A stretch of DNA of 11,138 bases from Oscillospiraceae bacterium (GTDB taxonomy: Bacteria > Bacillota_A > Clostridia > Saccharofermentanales > Saccharofermentanaceae), in assembly GCA_902791885.1 (NCBI GenBank), contig CADAXO010000110.1:1-11138 (forward strand), written 5' to 3'. Position 1 is the stretch's first letter. Each line of letters begins with the position of its first letter. Under the pieces are notes generated by a model. That model had not been told where the DNA came from and did no database searches. It saw nothing but the letters and a program-made list of their open reading frames with translations. Of this stretch, positions 5,673 through 11,138 are shown piece after piece. The translations under genes and the position numbers were made by a program.

Positions 5673-7244
5673 TTATCTCTTGATGATCCTGTAAGGAGAT
5701 ACGTAGTAATCGTTTTCCTCAAGATCGAGTCCCGAAGGGAGACTTATGATGGACCTCGGGCAGTCGTCGAAAGCCCACTGTCCTATCTGATTTACAGTGT
5801 CGGGGATGTAGACATATGCAAGCTCATCGCAGTAGTCGAACGCCTCTCTTCCTATGGTCCTTAAGCCACTGGGAAGATATATGTACTCAAGGTCCTCACA
5901 CGTGTTGAATGCGTAATCATCAATTTTTGTTACCGTGTCGGGAAGTATGACAGATGTGATGATATCGCAGTCCTGGAAGCAGCTCTGTCCGATAGTGTCG
6001 ATCGTGCAGTTCTCGTCGAAGACTACATTGCGGAATCCGTTACATCCGTAAGGAAGTTCGAGTGTGCCGCTTCCGAAGATCGTGATCGTACCGTCTCTTG
6101 AGATCTCGTATGTGGCATTGTCGCCGCAGTCGCCGGAACCTTCGATTCCGTGGATCGTATCGGCATCGCAGATCTTGTGTGTCATGGAGAACACTTCAAG
6201 AGGAAGCAGATAATAGTTGTAAGTAGGATTGCTGTCTGCTCTCTCACCGGAATCGTAAGAATCACCTGTGTATGAGTTACCGCAGTCCCATGTAGGATCC
6301 ACGTGATACCATGTTCCGTCGATGCATACGCAAGCCCATGCATGGTTACAACCCTCATCATTCTTGAACGTGTTCGAGAGAACAAGATCAGGTGCATTGG
6401 CACCGATACCGAATGATACAGCCGCAGGAACGCCTGCTGCTCTGCAAAGTGCAGTGAATGTATTTCCCAGACCTTCGCAGATAGCTACCTTACGCTGGAT
6501 AAGAGTAGATGCATCGTCGTGGTAGACCGTGTAGGGATCTTCGATCTGTATGAAATCATATGCAAAATCCGTAACCATGTAGTTATAGATCGCGTATACC
6601 TTCTCCCAGTCATCGCGGCAGCCTGCAGTGATGCGCTGTGCCGTGGAGACTACAACGGGAGAATCACACTCGACGTCGTTCTGAGGCTGAAGGCACTCTT
6701 CAAGTGACTGAGCATCAGTCCACAATTCGCTGCAGCGCTCTACGTTAAAGTCGTAGCACATTGACTTAACGAAACAGAGATTGCCGTCAGCCTTCTTGGT
6801 AAGTGCGATCTCATCGTATCTGTGCTGGAGACCGTCTGCATTCATGACGAACATGATGTAGTAAAGCTGATCAGTCTGAAGATTGTCAGCAACATTGAAT
6901 GAGAATGATCCGTCTCCGCCGCCTGTACTTACGATGGAATTAAGTTCGTTCGTTACGTTGATTCTCATTCCCGTACCGCAGGAAGTATCAACAACAATAT
7001 CTCCGCCCTGCAGTGAGAGTACCGTCGCCTGACCGGTCTTGGATCTGAAGGTCAGAGACGTATAGTCTGCATAGTAGTTCTGGATATTAAGTGAACTTAA
7101 TCCGGCGTTCGGATCGAGGTTTCTTATGACAGAAGCCTTATCTGAAGATGCGGAATCAACTGCCGCCATAACAGGCGCACCCATAACATTCGCGATAACC
7201 GCGACCGTTGCTGCAACAGCTGCCAGTCTTCTTAAACTTTTCAT
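5673..7244 (-). CDS. Secreted transglutaminase-like protein with BspA-type leucine-rich repeats
   Basis: A 523-residue exported protein. A Sec signal peptide covers about residues 1-28 (KSLRR, hydrophobic core, PVMA-AVD cleavage region, no lipobox). Residues 30-200 form a Cys-containing N-terminal region I do not recognise. A transglutaminase-like cysteine protease/transferase core follows, with a complete triad: Cys256 in KVAICEGLGNTF, His301 in CNHAWACV and Asp316 in WYHVDPTWDCG. The last part (about 405-510) carries BspA-like repeats: SVILPDTVTKIDDYAFNTC, YLPSGLRTIGREAFDYC, YIPDTVNQIGQWAFDDC. Such proteins act at the cell surface, but the substrate is unknown. The ATG at 7244 is preferred because GAGGAA precedes it and a signal peptide follows; the frame is open 22 codons further, to 7310, inside proS. 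It starts 10 bp after proS and ends at a terminator, so it is the last gene of that operon. Confidence 0.9.
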   Translation of the reverse strand: MKSLRRLAAVAATVAVIANVMGAPVMAAVDSASSDKASVIRNLDPNAGLSSLNIQNYYADYTSLTFRSKTGQATVLSLQGGDIVVDTSCGTGMRINVTNELNSIVSTGGGDGSFSFNVADNLQTDQLYYIMFVMNADGLQHRYDEIALTKKADGNLCFVKSMCYDFNVERCSELWTDAQSLEECLQPQNDVECDSPVVVSTAQRITAGCRDDWEKVYAIYNYMVTDFAYDFIQIEDPYTVYHDDASTLIQRKVAICEGLGNTFTALCRAAGVPAAVSFGIGANAPDLVLSNTFKNDEGCNHAWACVCIDGTWYHVDPTWDCGNSYTGDSYDSGERADSNPTYNYYLLPLEVFSMTHKICDADTIHGIEGSGDCGDNATYEISRDGTITIFGSGTLELPYGCNGFRNVVFDENCTIDTIGQSCFQDCDIITSVILPDTVTKIDDYAFNTCEDLEYIYLPSGLRTIGREAFDYCDELAYVYIPDTVNQIGQWAFDDCPRSIISLPSGLDLEENDYYVSPYRIIKR

Positions 7245-7254
7245 GATCAGTTCC

Positions 7255-8943
7255 TCACTTGATCTTTCCCGCTGCTGCAAGTGCCTGCTCGAAGTCAGCT
7301 TCTTCAGCAACGCCGTCCATTCTGTACTTAAGCTCTACGATTCCCTCGGAAGCTCTTCTTCCGACCGTAACTCTCAAAGGGATACCGAGGAGGTCTGCGT
7401 CCTTGAACTTAACGCCCGGACGCTCGTTTCTGTCGTCGATCAAAGTCTCATAGCCTGCATCGATATAAGCGTTATAAAGCTTCTCAGCAAGTCCCATGAT
7501 CTCTTCGTCGTTAGTCTTTGTGGGGATGACGATAACCTTGTAAGGTGCTGCGATAGCAGGCCACTTGATACCGTCCTCATCGTTGTACTGCTCGATGATG
7601 GCAGCGATCGTTCTGGATACGCCGATACCGTAGCATCCCATTACCATTGACTGCTCCTTACCTTCCTTATCGAGGTATACGCAGCCCAAGGAATCGGAAT
7701 ACTTTGTTCCGAGCTTGAAGATATGTCCGACCTCAACGCCTCTTGCCATTCCGAGAGGCTGTCCGCACTTAGGGCAAAGGTCACCCTGCTTAACGTTCTT
7801 AACATCCTTAACGATGTCGGGAGTGAAATCTCTTCCGATGTTTACGTTCTTAAGGTGGTAGTCAGTCTCACATGCGCCGACGATGAAGTTCTTCATGCCT
7901 GCGACCTCGGAGTCCATAACAACCTCGATCTTCTCCTTAAGTCCTACAGGACCTGCGAATCCGACCTTGGCGCCTGTTATCCTCTCAACATCCTCGAAGG
8001 AAGCGAGATCCATTTCCATTGCATCGTAGATATTGCCGAGCTTTGTCTCGTTGATATCTCTGTCGCCTCTTACCATAACTGCGACGATCTTGCCGTCGAT
8101 GTTGTAAAGGATCGTCTTAACGAACTTATCGGGAGTCGTATTCATGAATGCGATGAGCTCTTCGATAGTCTTAACGTCAGGTGTATGGATCTTCTCTACG
8201 GGAAGCTCAGCTGCTGTATCAGCCTCACCTTCCTTGCAGGAAGCCTTCTCCTCGTTAGCAGCATATCCGCATGCATCGCAGAAGCAGATAGCATCCTCAC
8301 CGATAGGGCTCTTAACCATGAACTCCTGGGAACCGGAACCGCCCATTGCACCTGAGTCGGCATCAACAACAGTGTAATCCAGGCCGAGTCTGTCGAAGAT
8401 CCTTCTGTATGCGTCGTACATGATCTTGTAGGACTTATCGAGACCTTCCTCGTCAACGTCAAAGGAGTAAGCGTCCTTCATGACGAACTCACGGGAACGG
8501 ATAACACCGAATCTCGGTCTCTTCTCGTCTCTGTACTTGTGCTGGATCTGATAAAGCGTAACAGGCAGATTCTTGTAGGATCTGAAAGTATCTCTTACAG
8601 CCTCTGTGAAAGGCTCCTCATGCGTAGGTCCGAGGCAGAAAGGTCTTCCGCCTCGATCGCTCATTCTGAACATCTCGGGGCCGAACTTCTCCCATCTTCC
8701 GGAAGCCTGGTAAGCCTCGGCGGGAAGCAGTGCGGGCATTATGAGCTCCTGTGCTCCTGCCCTGTCCATCTCCTCACGGATGACCTTCTCGACATTCTTG
8801 TATACCTTGAAGCCCATGGGCATATATGCGTAGATACCTGATGACATCTTGCGGATAAGGCCCGCTCTCAACATTAACTTGTGTGAGGGTATCTCTGCGT
8901 CAGCAGGTTTAAATATTATAAAGGGCGATGTCTGTTTTTTCAA
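7255..8943 (-). CDS. proS: Prolyl-tRNA synthetase
   Basis: A 562-residue class II aminoacyl-tRNA synthetase of the bacterial type; it charges tRNA-Pro with proline in the cytoplasm. Visible landmarks are [20 protein letters not shown] (13-32) and [18 protein letters not shown] (100-117). Motif 2 is [20 protein letters not shown] (131-150), and [10 protein letters not shown] lies at 153-162. An inserted editing domain (about 220-400) begins with [13 protein letters not shown] and holds FVKTILY and [10 protein letters not shown], typical of enzymes that clear mischarged Ala-tRNA. Motif 3 is [14 protein letters not shown] (436-449), followed by the anticodon-binding domain with [18 protein letters not shown] (503-520). 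The length is normal. The only plausible start is a TTG at 8943 that overlaps the RNase J stop (TTGA). There is no ribosome site, so translation is probably coupled. The first 12 residues fit the family less well than the rest. Confidence 0.95.
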   Translation of the reverse strand: MKKQTSPFIIFKPADAEIPSHKLMLRAGLIRKMSSGIYAYMPMGFKVYKNVEKVIREEMDRAGAQELIMPALLPAEAYQASGRWEKFGPEMFRMSDRGGRPFCLGPTHEEPFTEAVRDTFRSYKNLPVTLYQIQHKYRDEKRPRFGVIRSREFVMKDAYSFDVDEEGLDKSYKIMYDAYRRIFDRLGLDYTVVDADSGAMGGSGSQEFMVKSPIGEDAICFCDACGYAANEEKASCKEGEADTAAELPVEKIHTPDVKTIEELIAFMNTTPDKFVKTILYNIDGKIVAVMVRGDRDINETKLGNIYDAMEMDLASFEDVERITGAKVGFAGPVGLKEKIEVVMDSEVAGMKNFIVGACETDYHLKNVNIGRDFTPDIVKDVKNVKQGDLCPKCGQPLGMARGVEVGHIFKLGTKYSDSLGCVYLDKEGKEQSMVMGCYGIGVSRTIAAIIEQYNDEDGIKWPAIAAPYKVIVIPTKTNDEEIMGLAEKLYNAYIDAGYETLIDDRNERPGVKFKDADLLGIPLRVTVGRRASEGIVELKYRMDGVAEEADFEQALAAAGKIK

Positions 8944-10805
8944 CGGCGGCGCGAATGCGAAGTAACGCTTACATGGCAGGCATTGGTAAGGATCATGGGC
9001 CTTCTGCGGGTTTTATCGAACAGGAAATCCCTTAAAGCATTGCGAAAAGCTCTCGTCGTGATCTTCGCATCAATGCTCTCGCCCTTAAGTGCAACCGGTG
9101 ACAGAAGCTGGCTTACCTTCATTGCAAGTGCATCGTGTATCTCCCGCTTCTCGTCTTCGATAACAAAGCCGACGGAATCGATGACAGGCTCGCATGCAAG
9201 CTCACCTGAAGCAAGGTCAACGGTGATCGATATCGCGACGCAGCCGTCGTCACCTAAGTGGATCCTGTCACTCATAACGTGATCGTCTCTTACGGCAGCT
9301 GAAGAACCGTCAATAAGAATAGCCTGTGCGGGAACCTCGCCCGTTACCTCTGCCGTCTTGCCGTCAGTCTCGAACACGTCACCATTTCGAAGTACGAAGA
9401 TATCCTCAGGATCCATGCCGAGGCTTTGCGCGAGCTGTGCGTGTCTTATGAGCATTCTGTACTCGCCGTGTACCGGGATGAAGAACTTCGGCTTAAGAAG
9501 CGTATGAAGAAGTCTGATCTCGTTCCTGTAAGCGTGTCCCGATACATGAACTTCCGCGAGTGACTCATAGATAACATCCGCACCTCTTTTGAGGAGCTCA
9601 TCAACGAGCTTATAGATAGACTTCTCGTTACCCGGGATAGGATGTGCGGAGATGATTACGGTATCCCCGTCTCTTATCTCGACTTCCTTATGTGAAGCGA
9701 ACGCCATTCTCGAGAGTGCACTCGTAGGCTCAGCCTGCGAACCGGTCGTCAGCACGACGATCTCTTCGTCAGGATATCTGTTGATCGATCCTATGTCGAT
9801 CAGCGTATCGGGGTTCATGTCGATGTACCCCAGGGAGTTCGCGATATTAAAGCAGTTGATCATCGATCTTCCGCAAAGACATACATGTCTGCCGTTCATC
9901 TCGGCCGCCGTGAAGATCTGCTGCATTCTGTGAACGTGGCTGGAGAAAGTAGCTACGATTATCCTGCCTTCAGCCTTCTTGAAGATATTCTGGAAGGCTT
10001 CGCCGACATCCTTTTCGGAAGGGGAAGAACCCTCCTTCTCGATATTCGTACTCTCGCAAAGGAATGCGAGAACGCCCTCATGTCCGAGCTCACCGAATCG
10101 TTGAAGATTAATGACTTTTCCGTTGATCGGTGTGTAATCGATCTTAAAGTCACCGGAATGCACAACAAGTCCGACGGGAGTCCTGATCGCGATCGCATAT
10201 GAATCCGCGATACTGTGATTTACTCTTACGAATTCAACCTGGAATGAAGTTCCGAGTCTTACACGCTCGCCGTTGCGGCATGCATCGAGAGAGATACCCT
10301 TGAGGCTTACGCCGTTATCCTCAAGCTTATGTCTTACAAGCTCTATCGTAAGCTTGCCGCCGTAGACGGGACACTTAAACTCACGGAGAAAATAAGGGAG
10401 TGCTCCGATGTGATCCTCGTGTCCGTGTGTAAGTATGATTCCGCGAAGCTTATGAGCGTTATCGCGGATGTATGTATAATCCTGAATTACGCAGTCAACG
10501 CCCGGTGTATCATCGCCTCCGAATGCCATTCCGACATCGACGATAATGATGTCATTGCCATACTCGAAAGCGGTCATATTCTTACCGATCTCAAGAAGAC
10601 CGCCGAGAGGTATTATCTTCAGTTTTTTCTTGGGCTTCGGTGCTCTTACCTTCTTAGGCTTGGGCTCCTTGACCTTCTGCTTTGTCTTAGCCGTATTCTT
10701 TTCAGATGACTTTGTCTTGTTTGTTGTTTTCGATGTCTTTGCTGATGACTTTACCGAAGTCTTTCCTGACTTCTTCTTACTTTGTTCTTTTGCTTTCTCG
10801 CTCAT
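8940..10805 (-). CDS. rnj: Ribonuclease J with a basic N-terminal extension; 3' end possibly frameshifted
   Basis: A metallo-beta-lactamase/beta-CASP ribonuclease of 621 residues with 5'-exonuclease and endonuclease activity in mRNA decay and rRNA maturation. The zinc motif is HGHEDH at residues 127-132; further sites are [20 protein letters not shown] and the beta-CASP segment [20 protein letters not shown] ending in [10 protein letters not shown]-terminal domain follows, ending in [14 protein letters not shown]. Residues 1-60 are a Lys/Ser/Thr/Pro-rich, probably disordered tail that most relatives of about 555 residues lack; it may bind RNA or partners. The ATG at 10805 has GAGGAA at good spacing. 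After PMIL, where relatives have a short ending such as PIIMEV, this frame gives [15 protein letters not shown]. Dropping one base would give PMILPMPAM and a stop at 8969-8971. It is 30 bp downstream of the 3D protein and overlaps proS. I cannot tell J1 from J2. Confidence 0.93.
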   Translation of the reverse strand: MSEKAKEQSKKKSGKTSVKSSAKTSKTTNKTKSSEKNTAKTKQKVKEPKPKKVRAPKPKKKLKIIPLGGLLEIGKNMTAFEYGNDIIIVDVGMAFGGDDTPGVDCVIQDYTYIRDNAHKLRGIILTHGHEDHIGALPYFLREFKCPVYGGKLTIELVRHKLEDNGVSLKGISLDACRNGERVRLGTSFQVEFVRVNHSIADSYAIAIRTPVGLVVHSGDFKIDYTPINGKVINLQRFGELGHEGVLAFLCESTNIEKEGSSPSEKDVGEAFQNIFKKAEGRIIVATFSSHVHRMQQIFTAAEMNGRHVCLCGRSMINCFNIANSLGYIDMNPDTLIDIGSINRYPDEEIVVLTTGSQAEPTSALSRMAFASHKEVEIRDGDTVIISAHPIPGNEKSIYKLVDELLKRGADVIYESLAEVHVSGHAYRNEIRLLHTLLKPKFFIPVHGEYRMLIRHAQLAQSLGMDPEDIFVLRNGDVFETDGKTAEVTGEVPAQAILIDGSSAAVRDDHVMSDRIHLGDDGCVAISITVDLASGELACEPVIDSVGFVIEDEKREIHDALAMKVSQLLSPVALKGESIDAKITTRAFRNALRDFLFDKTRRRPMILTNACHVSVTSHSRRR

Positions 10806-10835
10806 TGTTTCCTCATTTCGATTATAGGTTTGATT

Positions 10836-11138
10836 TTAATTTACGATGTAAACTTCGCAGTCGGTTACCGTGTGGTCCCCATTCGCGTAGATGTCGATGT
10901 GGCTTCCGTTAACGCCGGAGCCTCTGTCCTCAACGGTGTAGTATCCGTCACCGCCTAAAGGATCGTTCGGAAGGTAGATAGTGGTTCCTGCCGGAAAGAT
11001 GCTCCAGTCGGCAGCGACAGTTCTTCCTTCGGAGCAGGTCGTTCCCGTTGCCGTACCGGTACTCCACGTTCCGTCGGATCTTAACTGAGGTCCGTAGAAA
11101 GTGATGTGGCATGTTCCGTAGTAAGTCATGCCTGAAGT
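10836..11138 (-). CDS. 3D-domain protein, C-terminal part (runs off the right edge)
   Basis: About 100 codons are visible up to the TAA at 10836-10838. The frame is open to the window edge (TSG before the Met at 11129), so the true start is outside. The visible part is a 3D (Asp-Asp-Asp) domain of the double-psi beta-barrel type found in Gram-positive wall-active proteins such as YabE/Rpf-like and YorM-like hydrolases. The evidence is ITFYGPQ, then TATGTTCSEGRTVAADWSIF, then PAGTTIYLPND, YTVEDRGSGVNGSHIDIYAN and a short tail. The three acidic positions (AAD, VED, HID) that name the family are present, and related domains are linked to peptidoglycan cleavage. The missing N-terminus probably holds a signal peptide and perhaps wall-binding repeats (inference). 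It is 30 bp upstream of RNase J with no terminator between. Confidence 0.85.
   Translation of the reverse strand, partial: TSGMTYYGTCHITFYGPQLRSDGTWSTGTATGTTCSEGRTVAADWSIFPAGTTIYLPNDPLGGDGYYTVEDRGSGVNGSHIDIYANGDHTVTDCEVYIVN

Noticed and set aside
7723..8355. Plus-strand open frame of 210 codons inside proS
   Set aside because: It is a shadow of proS on the opposite strand. The Leu/Ser/Asp-rich composition reflects the codon usage of the real gene, and no start context or motif supports it.
10821..10826. Perfect -10-like TATAAT on the minus strand upstream of RNase J
   Set aside because: No acceptable -35 lies at 16-18 bp, and a transcript from it would start inside or just before the ribosome binding site.

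Overview
The window is a compact stretch of what is most likely a Clostridia-class (Firmicutes) chromosome. The evidence is an RNase J of the low-GC Gram-positive type, a bacterial-type prolyl-tRNA synthetase with an editing domain, a DUF1934/YwiB-like protein next to glutamate racemase, a 3D-domain wall protein, several lipoproteins and strong GGAGG-like ribosome binding sites. The lineage cannot be fixed more precisely from sequence alone. Every supported gene lies on the minus strand, so transcription runs from high to low coordinates. No tRNA, rRNA, transposase, phage gene or CRISPR array was seen.

The first transcription block (11138 to about 5620) holds the end of a 3D-domain protein, RNase J (rnj), prolyl-tRNA synthetase (proS) and a secreted transglutaminase-like protein with BspA-type leucine-rich repeats. 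The gaps are 30 bp or less, or the genes overlap. The block ends at a good intrinsic terminator at 5619-5654.

The only long non-coding stretch is 5272-5672 (about 400 bp). Besides the terminator it holds a very regular array at 5401-5607. The array is four tandem units of about 52 bp, each an inverted pair CATACT...AGTATG around a central A-tract, with every landmark repeating at 52, 52 and 51 bp. Between this array and the next gene there is a candidate promoter with a small palindrome in its spacer.

The second block (5271 to the left edge) encodes a cyclophilin-type peptidyl-prolyl isomerase lipoprotein, an AraC-family regulator, a small multi-drug export family membrane protein, an RluA-family pseudouridine synthase, glutamate racemase (murI), a DUF1934 protein and two tandem lipoproteins, the second cut by the window edge. 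Many junctions overlap by one base (TGATG, TAATG) or a few bases, so translation is probably coupled along this run. The content mixes envelope functions (wall precursor D-glutamate, exported folding catalyst, lipoproteins) with RNA-modification housekeeping.

Two genes appear to carry frameshifts close to their 3' ends: the membrane protein near 3440-3450 and RNase J near 8988-8991. In both, another frame restores the ending expected for the family. These could be real mutations or assembly errors. The most unusual signal is the 52-bp alternating inverted-repeat array.
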